Source: Pediococcus cellicola (lineage in GTDB: Bacteria > Bacillota > Bacilli > Lactobacillales > Lactobacillaceae). From it: a stretch of 64,000 nt of DNA. Below, in pieces: positions 8,402-17,297 of the stretch (its first letter is position 1; every line of letters begins with the position of its first letter). Both the position numbers and the translations under genes were made by a program. The stretch is from NCBI RefSeq assembly GCF_001438655.1, contig NZ_JQBR01000009.1, positions 1 to 64,000 of the forward strand, written 5' to 3'. The notes under the pieces are model-generated. The model made no database searches. It was not told the origin of the DNA and was given only the letters and a program-made list of their open reading frames with translations.

Positions 8402-9970
8402 CTAGTTATGTTCACGAATCGTAAATTTTCGGTTAGACGAAGAATGGCGATTGCCATTGCTACTATTACCATGGCTACTGCCACTGTTCTTCTTGTAATT
8501 TCCATGACTGCGATCGGACTTACCATACTTATCACGATCCCGGTTGCCACGATAATTACCATTACCATGGCGGTTGTTATTACCACGATAGCCGCCACCA
8601 CGGTGACCGCCATTACCATGATAATTACCCCCATTGCCCTTTTTATGTTTTGGCAATGGTCGTTCAGGCGTGATTCGCACCTTAACTTGGCTAGAATCAG
8701 CTTTTGTCTTGCTATTTAGTAAAGCAGCCGCCAATTGTTCTGGGGTATACTTTTCTAATAATTCTTTGGCTTGATCACTAAATTGATCATCTTGTGTTTT
8801 AGTCACAAGATCTTCAATTTCTTGTTCTGCAATTGCCACACGGCCTTGGAAGGCTTCATCATTTGTTGGTGGCTTAAGTGGCAACATGCGCTTCTTTGTA
8901 AGCTTTTCAACCTCGCGAAGATAATCCATTTCCCAAGGAGTCACAAATGTGACAGAAACACCATGAGCACCGGCACGACCCGTACGTCCAATTCGATGAA
9001 CATAACTATCAGGATCTTGTGGAATGTCATAGTTATAAACATGTGTCACACCCGAAATATCTAATCCACGAGCTGCTACATCAGTAGCCACAAGAATATC
9101 AATTTGTCCATTTCGGAATTTTTGCAAAATGCTGGAACGGCGTTGTTGCGTCAAATCGCCGTGAATACCAGCAGCATTATAACCACGAGCTTCAAGGCCA
9201 CGAGAAACTTCATCCACACGGCGTTTTGTACGGCCAAATACCAAGGCCAGTGCTGGATTTTGAACATCTAAAATGCGGGTCAACATATCAAATTTTTCAA
9301 ATTCTTTTGATTTAATGTAATATTGATCGACCAAATCAGCTGTAAGCTCTTTAGACTTAACTGTAATTTGTTCTGGGTCAGTCATGAACTTAACCCCAAT
9401 TTTCTTCATTGCAGGTGGCATCGTTGCAGAGAACAACAGTGTCTGACGACTATCTGGTGTTTCTGAAATAATTGATTCGATGTCTGGCAAGAAGCCCATG
9501 TCCAACATGTCATCGGCCTCATCAAGCACTAATGTCTGAACATTTTCCAATTTAATTGTATGACGACGAATATGGTCTAATAAACGTCCTGGTGTTCCAA
9601 CAATAATTTGGGGATGGCTCTTTAGGTTTTTAATTTGGCGACGAATATCTGCACCACCATAGACCACTTGAACTTTAACATGTTTGGCTCTTCCTAAACG
9701 GTAGAGTTCTTCTTGAGTTTGAATGGCAAGTTCCCGAGTTGGGGAAACTACTAATGCCTGAACGTTTGGATTGTCAGTATCCACATGTTCCAAGATAGGT
9801 AATCCAAAGGCCGCTGTCTTTCCCGTTCCTGTTTGAGCCTGGCCAATAATGTCCTTACCAGCTAAAACGTGGGGAATAGTCTGTGCCTGAATCGGGGTTG
9901 GTTCTTCATAACCACTTTCTTGAATGGTTTTTTGCAACTCATCCGATAAATCAAAATCTGTAAACTTCAA
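8402..9970 (-). CDS. cshA: DEAD-box RNA helicase CshA
   Basis: ATP-dependent RNA helicase for cold adaptation, ribosome assembly and mRNA turnover with the RNA degradosome. The 522-residue product has a Q motif (EEPTPIQAQTIP), Walker A AQTGTGKTAAFG, the DEAD box in LVLDEADDML, SAT, and motif VI HRIGRTGRAG. After about residue 430 comes a basic tail very rich in Gly, Asn, Arg and His, typical of CshA. The start is TTG at 9970, eight bases after AGGAGG. It is preceded by a 110-base leader with an imperfect inverted repeat. Confidence 0.93.
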   Translation of the reverse strand: MKFTDFDLSDELQKTIQESGYEEPTPIQAQTIPHVLAGKDIIGQAQTGTGKTAAFGLPILEHVDTDNPNVQALVVSPTRELAIQTQEELYRLGRAKHVKVQVVYGGADIRRQIKNLKSHPQIIVGTPGRLLDHIRRHTIKLENVQTLVLDEADDMLDMGFLPDIESIISETPDSRQTLLFSATMPPAMKKIGVKFMTDPEQITVKSKELTADLVDQYYIKSKEFEKFDMLTRILDVQNPALALVFGRTKRRVDEVSRGLEARGYNAAGIHGDLTQQRRSSILQKFRNGQIDILVATDVAARGLDISGVTHVYNYDIPQDPDSYVHRIGRTGRAGAHGVSVTFVTPWEMDYLREVEKLTKKRMLPLKPPTNDEAFQGRVAIAEQEIEDLVTKTQDDQFSDQAKELLEKYTPEQLAAALLNSKTKADSSQVKVRITPERPLPKHKKGNGGNYHGNGGHRGGGYRGNNNRHGNGNYRGNRDRDKYGKSDRSHGNYKKNSGSSHGNSSNGNRHSSSNRKFTIREHN

Positions 9971-9994
9971 ATAATTTTCCTCCTAGTGAAATCG

Positions 9995-10075
9995 TGAAGT
10001 GCTTCTGTCAGAATCCAAAAGAAAATCCGTCCTTTTATCCTGCGGTTCTGAGAAGTCACTGCTATAAACATAACC
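9995..10075 (-). other. Structured leader candidate of cshA
   Basis: Minus-strand leader with arms AGTGACTTCTCAGAA and TTCTGACAGAAGCACT that pair with small bulges around about 30 bases of purine-rich loop (ACCGCAGGATAAAAGGACGG). It lies directly before the cshA ribosome site. I do not recognise it as a named RNA family. A cold-responsive or autoregulatory 5' UTR is plausible for this gene. Confidence 0.35.
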
Positions 10076-10100
10076 TTAACATCATACACCCGTGAATATA

Positions 10101-10138
10101 AATAAGCAAACCAGACCAATTAGGCCAGTTTGCTTAAT
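10101..10138 (-). terminator. Terminator of murF
   Basis: Stem AAGCAAACTGGCC / GGTCTGGTTTGCTT with a short loop, followed on the minus strand by TATTTATATT. Confidence 0.8.
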
Positions 10139-10142
10139 TTGA

Positions 10143-11522
10143 CTATTCTGCCTTTTGTAAAGCCGATAAAACCTTTTCAAGGTGAATCCCATGGCTTCCC
10201 TTAATCAAAACCTCATCTTGATTTGTCAGTTTTACCTGCAAATCCTCAATTAACTGTGTTTCTTCATTTACAGCATACCAATGAATTTGATTTGCTTCAT
10301 ATTTATTTTTCAAGCCTTCAGCTAAAGCCTTCATATGGGTTCCCACTAAATAAACTTCCGAAATAAGCTGTGGATCCAAGTATGCACGAAGACTCGCGTG
10401 CATTTCATCCGACTGTTCTCCCAGTTCCAGCATATCGCCCAAAACCACAAACCGTTTTCCTTTAGTTTCTGTTTGACTGAATGAGCTAATGACCTCTTTA
10501 GCCGCCGTTGGATTGGAATTATAGACATCACTCAAGATTAATTCGCCGTTTTTTCCCGATACCCATTCCGTTCGATTATGTGTCACCCTAAAGTTCCTAA
10601 GTGCAGCAACTGTCTGGGCAGGATCGATATGATAGGCTTTGGCTACTGCAATCGCAGCAAGCGCATTCATCACGTTATACTCACCAATCATGGGAATCTC
10701 ATAAGTCTGGTTAGGTACTAAATTAATCTCAAAAGTGGTATGATCCCGTGCAGTTTGAATATTGGTTGCAAACAATTCGTCAGCCGCATTGCTACCAAAA
10801 GTATATTGCTGCTGTTCAACTTGTTTGCTGCGCTCACGCAAGAGTGGTTCGTCTCCATTATAAATAAACAAACCATCTTCTTTTAAACCATCGGTAATCT
10901 CCATCTTGGCATCCGCAATCTTATCACGAGAACCGAAGAATTCAATATGGGCTTCCCCAATCATAGTAATAACTACCGTGTCTGGTTGAGCCATTTTACT
11001 CAAGAAATCAAGCTGACCAGGGCGATCCATCCCCATCTCAACCACGACAACCTCAGTATTGGCATTCATATTTAGTAGGGTAACTGGAACCCCAATCTCA
11101 TTATTAAAATTAGCTTCTGTTTTTACCACGTTGAACTGTGTTTCTAGCAATGAAGCTGTCATATCCTTGGTCGTGGTTTTCCCATTACTACCAGTAATTG
11201 CGACCACTTTGGGATTGATTTTTCGTAAATAGTACACAGCTAGCTTTTGTAAACTTGCGAGTGGATCATCAACAATTAATGCCGGATAGGCGCTGGGCAC
11301 ATTAGGATGATCTTTGGCCCACAAAGTGGCTACTGCTCCGTTCTTTATTGCGTTATCCACAAAGTCATGACCATCTCGTTGACCTTTCAATGGAATAAAT
11401 AATGAATTTGGTCGTACCTTGCGGCTATCAAACTCAACGTTTGCAATCGTAATTTCCTGCCAGCTCTCAGGTACGTCATCAATTCCAATCGCATTGGCAA
11501 TCTCTGTCAACTGCATTTTCAT
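10143..11522 (-). CDS. murF: UDP-MurNAc-tripeptide:D-Ala-D-Ala ligase
   Basis: Last cytoplasmic Mur ligase; adds D-Ala-D-Ala to UDP-MurNAc-tripeptide using ATP. The 459-residue product has the MurF N-terminal domain (about 1-90), the P-loop AITGSNGKTTTKDM (about 110-123), NNEIGVPVTLL, the metal-binding EMGMDRPGQ and the C-terminal LSDVYNSNPTA / GDMLELGEQS motifs. The start could be the ATG at 11531, but it is only one base after AGGAG; the ATG at 11522 has better spacing. It is transcribed alone from an extended -10 promoter and lies next to cshA, a common neighbourhood in lactobacilli. Confidence 0.94.
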   Translation of the reverse strand: MKMQLTEIANAIGIDDVPESWQEITIANVEFDSRKVRPNSLFIPLKGQRDGHDFVDNAIKNGAVATLWAKDHPNVPSAYPALIVDDPLASLQKLAVYYLRKINPKVVAITGSNGKTTTKDMTASLLETQFNVVKTEANFNNEIGVPVTLLNMNANTEVVVVEMGMDRPGQLDFLSKMAQPDTVVITMIGEAHIEFFGSRDKIADAKMEITDGLKEDGLFIYNGDEPLLRERSKQVEQQQYTFGSNAADELFATNIQTARDHTTFEINLVPNQTYEIPMIGEYNVMNALAAIAVAKAYHIDPAQTVAALRNFRVTHNRTEWVSGKNGELILSDVYNSNPTAAKEVISSFSQTETKGKRFVVLGDMLELGEQSDEMHASLRAYLDPQLISEVYLVGTHMKALAEGLKNKYEANQIHWYAVNEETQLIEDLQVKLTNQDEVLIKGSHGIHLEKVLSALQKAE

Positions 11523-11560
11523 TTTATCCATTCTCCTAATCTCTAATTTAGAACCCTTAA

Positions 11561-11569
11561 ATTATACCA
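11561..11569 (-). promoter_or_regulatory. murF promoter (extended -10)
   Basis: TGGTATAAT on the minus strand, about 40 bases before the murF start. No good -35 was found, as is usual for extended -10 promoters. Confidence 0.55.
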
Positions 11570-11712
11570 CATTCAAATTCTTCGCCATTTTGAATTGAAA
11601 TAAAAAAACTGAACTTCATATTTGTTTGTATCAATTCACAGTCCCTTTTATCCAAAACTGTAACTTGAAAAACAAACATGTCGCCCAATTTTTACTTTAG
11701 TTTTTTACAATA

Positions 11713-12495
11713 TTAATAAAACTGATCGTCTTCAAACGCACTCGAATCCGTAATCACCAAATGCCAGTGTCCACTAATCATATTGTACCGTAACACAGCC
11801 ACTTGGGTTGCTTGGGTATAAAGTGATGTGCGACTCCGATAGATAGGTGATTGGGCATTGTCCTTCACCACTAAAATTGGAATTCGATATTGCTTTTCCT
11901 GTTCGAATGCTTGGTCAAAAGCAAAAATAATGCCACTGCTTAAAATTGGCGTTAATTGGCGTAGCAGCGTTTGTGGAATATCTGCAAAATTTTCATATCG
12001 CCTAAACATTCGTCGCTCATTAAACGACTGCCGTGTATGTCGGATAAGCGAGCCGTTTAAAACCGGATAAAAGTTTTTCAGCTGCCGATAATAAATTTTA
12101 AGCTGTTTACTGGCCAGTGACAAAAACACAAAGTCATTTTGTAACTTATAAGAAAATGGTGTTGTGTAATGTGTATGCATGTGCCCCAAATATAACAATT
12201 CAGCAATTTCTTCTGGAAGTAATTCGTCTAATCCTTCCGGACGTGAATAATCTAACCAGCTCACGTGATCCGCCTTAGGGTTGGTCAAATATTTACGGAT
12301 ATTAAACGTCCCGCTCACTGTATTCAATTGTGTATGATTATCAATACTTAAATTATCATTTACCGGTGTATTCAACACCAAAATATGCGTTGGTATTCTT
12401 GGAATGCCACGTAAGAAATCTTCAACACTTAGTCCTCTTGAATAAATCAAGTTTGCAATGGGCTCCAAGTGGATATATACGAAATCATCCCGCAT
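11713..12495 (-). CDS. Conserved-looking hypothetical protein, 260 residues
   Basis: I do not recognise a family. The product is soluble (no signal peptide or membrane helix), rich in Tyr, Phe and Arg, with an N-terminal part that looks like a folded alpha/beta domain (FVYIHLEPIANLIYSRG, THILVLNTPVNDNL) and a helical C-terminal half. It sits alone between murF and htpX, same strand, with about 180 bases upstream of murF and 70 bases after htpX. The start ATG at 12495 lacks a strong ribosome site (GAGCTATTAAG). An intact 260-codon frame with normal codon use supports a real gene. Confidence 0.7.
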   Translation of the reverse strand: MRDDFVYIHLEPIANLIYSRGLSVEDFLRGIPRIPTHILVLNTPVNDNLSIDNHTQLNTVSGTFNIRKYLTNPKADHVSWLDYSRPEGLDELLPEEIAELLYLGHMHTHYTTPFSYKLQNDFVFLSLASKQLKIYYRQLKNFYPVLNGSLIRHTRQSFNERRMFRRYENFADIPQTLLRQLTPILSSGIIFAFDQAFEQEKQYRIPILVVKDNAQSPIYRSRTSLYTQATQVAVLRYNMISGHWHLVITDSSAFEDDQFY

Positions 12496-12565
12496 AATCT
12501 TAATAGCTCACTTTCAATATTTTATCGTTCACCTAATCATTGTACGCTAGTTTTCAGCAAATGAC

Positions 12566-13462
12566 TTACATCTTTTCAAGTCTTGCAATTCGATCTGCAA
12601 TGGGCGGGTGTGTATCAAACAAATGCGATATTCCCCCCTTTTTACGCAAGGGATCAGAAATGTACAGCGCTGAGCTAGTCGGATCCGCCGCTTGCATCGG
12701 TTGACTATCAGAAATTTTTTCTAAGGCATGAATGAGTCCTTGGGGATTTCGAGTCAATTCCACACTCGAAGCATCCGCTAAGTACTCTCGATTCCGTGAC
12801 AATGCCATTTGGGCAATAGAAGCCGCAATTGGCCCCAGTATAATCAACACAACTGATAGGATTAAGAGAATAATTTGCGCACTTCCCCCCTCAGAATCGT
12901 TATTGTTTCGGCGACGACCTCCGCCCCACCAAAATGAATGCATCCCAATATTTACAAGCATTGAGATAGCTGCAGATAACGCTAAGGCAATGGTTTGCAA
13001 CCGAATATCGTAGTTACGTACGTGAGAAATCTCATGCCCTAAAACGCCTTCCATTTCTTCTCGGTTCAATCGTTGCATAATACCACTTGTAACGGCAACA
13101 GCAGCATGTTTAGGATCATTACCCGTGGCAAACGCGTTTGGACTGGGATCATCAATAATATAAACCTTGGGCATGGGCACTTTACCCACTAAAGCCATAT
13201 CTTCAACAATATGCCAAAGCTCAGGCTGCTCCTGTTCACTAACCTCGTGGGCATGATTCATGCGCATAACGACCGAAGTGGACTGTGAAATCATGATTCC
13301 CATATAGATGACTGCGATCACTGCCGACATGATGAGTCCCGAAATCGCACTATCATAGAAAACATACCCCAACGCACCACCAATTAAGAGGACCAGTAAC
13401 GTAAAGCCGATCATCACATAAATGGTGCGTCGTTTATTTTGTGCAATTTGTTGAAATAGCAA
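12566..13462 (-). CDS. htpX: Zinc metalloprotease HtpX
   Basis: Membrane-embedded zinc protease of family M48 involved in membrane protein quality control. The 298-residue product has two N-terminal helices (about 17-60), the zinc motif [12 protein letters not shown] (about 144-155), two further helices (about 160-215) and the distal Glu in [12 protein letters not shown]. The start is TTG at 13462, nine bases after AAGGAG. It lies 30 bases downstream of lemA and is very likely co-transcribed, a pairing widely conserved in Firmicutes. Confidence 0.94.
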   Translation of the reverse strand: MLFQQIAQNKRRTIYVMIGFTLLVLLIGGALGYVFYDSAISGLIMSAVIAVIYMGIMISQSTSVVMRMNHAHEVSEQEQPELWHIVEDMALVGKVPMPKVYIIDDPSPNAFATGNDPKHAAVAVTSGIMQRLNREEMEGVLGHEISHVRNYDIRLQTIALALSAAISMLVNIGMHSFWWGGGRRRNNNDSEGGSAQIILLILSVVLIILGPIAASIAQMALSRNREYLADASSVELTRNPQGLIHALEKISDSQPMQAADPTSSALYISDPLRKKGGISHLFDTHPPIADRIARLEKM

Positions 13463-13492
13463 CGTTAACCACTCCTTGCTTAGCGAACACTT

Positions 13493-14086
13493 TTATAAAT
13501 CCTCATATTTTTTGAAGGATACCTCTGGGGTTTTGGTTTCTTCTTCAGGCACCTGTAAATAAGTAGCCTCTTTAAAGCTCGTGACTTTCGCCACAAAGTT
13601 ACTTGGAAAAGTCTGTAGCTTCATATTGTAGGTCGCGACACTTGAATTATACAGTTGTCGTGAGTACGCAATTTTATTTTCGGTATTGGTGAGTTCTTCC
13701 ATTAACTTACTAAATTCCGCGCTGGCCTTTAAATCTGGGTAGTTCTCTGATAAAGCGAAAACGCTTTTTAGCTGATTACTTAATTGATCCGATAAAGCCA
13801 TTGTTTGTGTGCGTTCTGCAGCCGTACTCTGTGGTGTACCGGTTGCGGCCACTAATTGATTACGCAACTCTACAACCTTTGTTAAAGTGCTCTTTTCATA
13901 AGATGCATACCCTTGTACAGTTGAAACTAAATTGGGGATCAAATCATTACGCCGTTTTAATTGCACATCAATCTGACTCCATGATTCTTGAGTATAGGTA
14001 CTGGCTTTAACCAGATTGTTATATAATAAAATAAACAGTCCAATTAAAATGACGACAATCACTGCGATTACTATTCCTGTTGTCAT
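13493..14086 (-). CDS. lemA: LemA family protein
   Basis: A 197-residue protein with one N-terminal transmembrane helix (about 3-24) and a long helical cytoplasmic-type domain that carries the LemA signature AYSRQLYNSSVATYN and the earlier SWSQIDVQLKRRNDLIPNLV. Function is not firmly known; members are often operonic with HtpX. A TATTAT element with extended TGG at about 14125-14117 could drive both genes. Confidence 0.92.
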   Translation of the reverse strand: MTTGIVIAVIVVILIGLFILLYNNLVKASTYTQESWSQIDVQLKRRNDLIPNLVSTVQGYASYEKSTLTKVVELRNQLVAATGTPQSTAAERTQTMALSDQLSNQLKSVFALSENYPDLKASAEFSKLMEELTNTENKIAYSRQLYNSSVATYNMKLQTFPSNFVAKVTSFKEATYLQVPEEETKTPEVSFKKYEDL

Positions 14087-14189
14087 ACGAATTCTCCTCT
14101 ACGTTTTGATACCTTGATAATACCAGACGCTCGATCGTTTATAAAGCTAAAGGACTGAATTCAAACAATATTTAATATTAGGTGGTTTT

Positions 14190-14654
14190 ATGGAAAAAAT
14201 TTTATTTGTTTGCTTGGGTAATATCTGTCGTTCTCCGATGGCTGAAGCAATCTTTCAACAAAAATTAGTTGCGCAAAAGTTACAAAATCAATTTTGGGTG
14301 GACTCCGCCGGTACTAGTGATTGGGAAGCCGGAAACCCCGCTCATCCACAAACCTTAGCCGTTTTAAAAAAACATCATGTGGCTCACAACCCACTTATTT
14401 CCAGACCAGTCACACAAGCTGATTTTGAAAAATTTGATTGGATCATTGGTATGGATCATCAAAATGTCCGTGATTTAAAGGCATTAGCGCCCGATTATGC
14501 AAAATCTAAAATTAGGCTCTTTATGTCCGTTGCTCCAGAAAATTCGGCGGCTGACGTTCCCGATCCCTGGTACACGCACAAATTCGAAGCCGCCTATCAG
14601 CAGATAAATGCTGGTGTGGTTGATTGGGTAGCTTTTCTAAGCCATAAAAAGTGA
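14190..14654 (+). CDS. Low-molecular-weight protein tyrosine phosphatase
   Basis: A 154-residue cytoplasmic phosphatase. The P-loop CLGNICRS (Cys about 8, Arg about 14) and the general-acid motif DPWY (about 127) are both intact. In Firmicutes such enzymes act on phosphotyrosine of capsule regulators or on arginine phosphate (YwlE type). Residue choice after the P-loop (SPMAEAIF) suits either, so substrate is open. AGGTGG precedes the ATG. Single gene between lemA (divergent) and its terminator. Confidence 0.9.
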   Translation: MEKILFVCLGNICRSPMAEAIFQQKLVAQKLQNQFWVDSAGTSDWEAGNPAHPQTLAVLKKHHVAHNPLISRPVTQADFEKFDWIIGMDHQNVRDLKALAPDYAKSKIRLFMSVAPENSAADVPDPWYTHKFEAAYQQINAGVVDWVAFLSHKK

Positions 14655-14657
14655 CAT

Positions 14658-14694
14658 AAAAAAGCGACTGAAATTTTATTTCAGTCGCTTTTGG
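14658..14694. terminator. Terminator between phosphatase and sortase
   Basis: Perfect 14-bp stem AAAAGCGACTGAAA / TTTCAGTCGCTTTT with a 5-nt loop. Placed between convergent genes. Confidence 0.88.
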
Positions 14695-14766
14695 TTTCCA
14701 AACTTTATTAGTCGGAATCGCGGAAAAGGCTATGTTTGAAGTTAAAATACTTTTTTCTAGCCCTTT

Positions 14767-15468
14767 TTATTTATTATTGAAATTTTTAGAAAAACTGCTC
14801 TGAATTTTCTTTGGTGCCTTCTTATATGCCATGGAACTTTCGTATTTTCCTCGAATCATCAAACGTTTGGCCCCCGTCGCATCACAGGTAATTAACGTAA
14901 TTAATTTTTGATTAGGCACATCATTAATCACATCAACTCTGGTAGCCGCAATAAACTTTCGCTCTGTTGCTTTATAGGTATAAATACGTTTTAAATCCGT
15001 GACGTAAATCTTCATACCTGGGCGCATTTTCCAGTACAACGGACTAAACAAAATATCCTTGCGTACCATATGATGCCCAGCTAAAGCATAGTTGCCTTGG
15101 CCCATCTTCATGTCCGCTTTCAACGTCGCAGCTGCTAACGCTAAATTTTCATTCGTCACGCCGTTTGCAATGGGCAAATTAAGCTTCACTTGCGGAATGC
15201 TAATCTCTCCGACCACATTTAGCTTAGATGAATTGGCCCGGGCCTTTGCCACGGTCTGAAAGTCGAGTGATTTGACACTTCTAAAATTATAACTTGCTTT
15301 TTTATGCTTATTCTTCGTAATTGTTTGTTGTGTGATTTGTGGCTTATAGGAATCCACCAACCAGTTCTTAATTTGTTCATTGAAAATCAGTGCCAGACTA
15401 ACTAGCAGTAATAAAAAGATCAAAAAAGTTGTTAGCCAATTTCTCACACGATGTTGTTTTCTTTGCAT
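14767..15468 (-). CDS. srtA: Class A sortase
   Basis: Membrane transpeptidase that anchors LPXTG proteins to the wall. The 233-residue product has an N-terminal anchor helix (about 12-32) and a C-terminal sortase domain with the catalytic His in LAGHHM, Cys in LITCDATG and Arg in MIRGKY. Motifs and the N-terminal anchor fit class A (housekeeping). No LPXTG substrate gene was seen in this window, as expected for a housekeeping enzyme. Likely monocistronic. Confidence 0.9.
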   Translation of the reverse strand: MQRKQHRVRNWLTTFLIFLLLLVSLALIFNEQIKNWLVDSYKPQITQQTITKNKHKKASYNFRSVKSLDFQTVAKARANSSKLNVVGEISIPQVKLNLPIANGVTNENLALAAATLKADMKMGQGNYALAGHHMVRKDILFSPLYWKMRPGMKIYVTDLKRIYTYKATERKFIAATRVDVINDVPNQKLITLITCDATGAKRLMIRGKYESSMAYKKAPKKIQSSFSKNFNNK

Positions 15469-15556
15469 ATACTTCTTCTCCCCTGTGTTCTCGAATAGTG
15501 GTATCCTAATAAATATAGTTTTTAACTCATTAAAACTTTTTTAAAGGAGGATAACT

Positions 15557-16789
15557 TTGCTTTCAAAATTTAAAAAAACCATTTTTAAAAAGCGGGCACC
15601 TTGGGAACAGAACTTAGTTGTCCTTTGGTTTGGAACCTTTATGGCCGGCATGGCATTTAGCGAAGTCATGCCTTTCTTGTCGCTTTACGTGGATACACTT
15701 GGCCAGTTCTCCAAACAACAACTCTCATTCTACAGTGGGATTACATATTCTGCAACTTATTTGGTGACCGCTTTCGTTTCACCACTTTGGGGACGCTTAG
15801 CCGATAGTAAAGGGCGCAAATTGATGATTTTACGTGCCTCACTAGGTATGGCCTTTGTGATTGGTGCTATGGGACTGGTGTCTAATATCTGGCAACTGAT
15901 TGCCTTACGGATGATCCAAGGCTTCTTCTCCGGTTACATCAGCAATGCCAACGCACTGCTGGCCACCGAAACCCCAAAAGAAAAAAGCGGGTTAGCCTTA
16001 GGCACCTTATCCACCGGCTATGTCAGTGGAAATTTAATTGGACCATTGCTTGGCGGGCTTTTAGCTGAATTCTTTTCTTATCGGATTACTTTTTTTATAA
16101 CTGGTGCTGTTTTATTAATTGTTTTCTTCCTCAGTTATTTTTTTGTACACGAACATTTTCATCCTGTTCAACGTGCCAAACCGCTGTCTACAAAAGAAGT
16201 GATTGGTAAATTACAAAATCCTAAAATTGTTTTTGGCATGTTTTTAACAACCATGATTATTCAAGCCTCTAACAATTCCATTACCCCAATTCTAAGTTTA
16301 TATGTACGTCAACTTATGCAAGGAATCGGCCCCGTCACTTTAGTAGCCGGTGTGGTGGCCGCCGTTCCTGGCATTGCCACATTATTCTCTGCACCACGAT
16401 TGGGTGAACTAGGAGATCATATTGGTACAGAAAAAATTCTGTCAATTGGTTTTATTTTTGCCATCTGCATGTACATCCCCATGGCTTTTGTGAATTCTGT
16501 TTGGCTGCTAGCCTTCTTCCGATTTATGGTGGGCATCTCAGATGGTGCCATGCTGCCCGCTGTGCAAGCCATCCTGTCTAAACGTTCTCCAGCAGAAGTC
16601 ACCGGAAGAGTTTTTAGCTGGAACCAATCGTTTCAAGCTTTAGGAAATATGTCGGGTCCTCTAATTGGCTCTGCTGTATCTGGATCCTTTGATTACGGTG
16701 CCGTTTTTATTTCTACTTCTGTATTAGTTGCATTAAATTTTATTCTTGTTCAGATTGTCTCGCGATTAGAACAAAAAAAAGCAAATTAA
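15557..16789 (+). CDS. MFS transporter, drug:H+ antiporter-1 type
   Basis: A 410-residue membrane protein with about twelve helices. It has the motif A loop WGRLADSKGRKLMI between helices 2 and 3, a motif-C-like GNLIGPLLGGLLAEF in helix 5 and a repeat of the motif A pattern in the second half (LGDHIGTEKIL). These fit DHA1 multidrug exporters; the substrate cannot be read. The start is TTG at 15557, six bases after AAAGGAGG. It is divergent from the sortase gene. Confidence 0.85.
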   Translation: MLSKFKKTIFKKRAPWEQNLVVLWFGTFMAGMAFSEVMPFLSLYVDTLGQFSKQQLSFYSGITYSATYLVTAFVSPLWGRLADSKGRKLMILRASLGMAFVIGAMGLVSNIWQLIALRMIQGFFSGYISNANALLATETPKEKSGLALGTLSTGYVSGNLIGPLLGGLLAEFFSYRITFFITGAVLLIVFFLSYFFVHEHFHPVQRAKPLSTKEVIGKLQNPKIVFGMFLTTMIIQASNNSITPILSLYVRQLMQGIGPVTLVAGVVAAVPGIATLFSAPRLGELGDHIGTEKILSIGFIFAICMYIPMAFVNSVWLLAFFRFMVGISDGAMLPAVQAILSKRSPAEVTGRVFSWNQSFQALGNMSGPLIGSAVSGSFDYGAVFISTSVLVALNFILVQIVSRLEQKKAN

Positions 16790-16832
16790 AAAAGCTCATA
16801 TCAGCGGTAATGCTGATTCGAGCTTTTTTAAT
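16788..16832. terminator. Bidirectional terminator between MFS gene and rpmE
   Basis: AAAAAAGCTC-ATCAGC stem pairs with GCTGAT-GAGCTTTTTT with a two-base internal mismatch on each side and a 6-nt loop. Confidence 0.88.
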
Positions 16833-16839
16833 TTTACTA

Positions 16840-17097
16840 TTATTTGTTGTCGTCTGAAAAACCGTACTTCTTGTTGAAACGATCGACTGTTCCGTCGACT
16901 TGGTTGAACTTCTGACGGCCCGTGTAGAATGGGTGTGAATCAGAAGAAATTTCAACACGAACTAATGGATATTCTTTCCCATCGTCCATCTTGATGGTTT
17001 CATCAGAAGTCTGGGTAGAACCAGAAATAAACTTATAACCAGTTGTTGAATCTTGAAAAACAACTTCGTGATAATCTGGATGAATTCCTTTTTTCAT
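16840..17097 (-). CDS. rpmE2: Ribosomal protein L31, type B
   Basis: An 85-residue 50S subunit protein. It starts [16 protein letters not shown] and contains SDSHPFYTG, the L31 signature. The zinc ribbon cysteines of the type A form are absent, so it is the zinc-independent type B. It is separated by 200 bases from rho, and the rho-rpmE order is common in Firmicutes. Confidence 0.95.
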   Translation of the reverse strand: MKKGIHPDYHEVVFQDSTTGYKFISGSTQTSDETIKMDDGKEYPLVRVEISSDSHPFYTGRQKFNQVDGTVDRFNKKYGFSDDNK

Positions 17098-17297
17098 TAT
17101 AATTACGCTCCTTTGCCATGAGTCATTTACTGAGACATAGTTATTTATACTAATTAGTCAACGTCCACTATAATATCATGAATATTTGTTAGACGCAACT
17201 CCACAATTGTCAAAAATCACCAACAAATCTTGTGACGTCTGGCTTAGTAGCCAAATTGGCCTTACTAGCTAACAATGCCTTTTCAAGTAACAATATT

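Noticed and set aside
8408-8719. 103-residue plus-strand ORF rich in Thr/Ile
   Set aside because: Mirror of the repetitive Gly/Asn/Arg tail codons of cshA.
17247-17276. Dyad after rho (TAGTA-GCC / GGC-TACTA) as a terminator
   Set aside because: Short stem and no T run on the minus strand; left uncalled.
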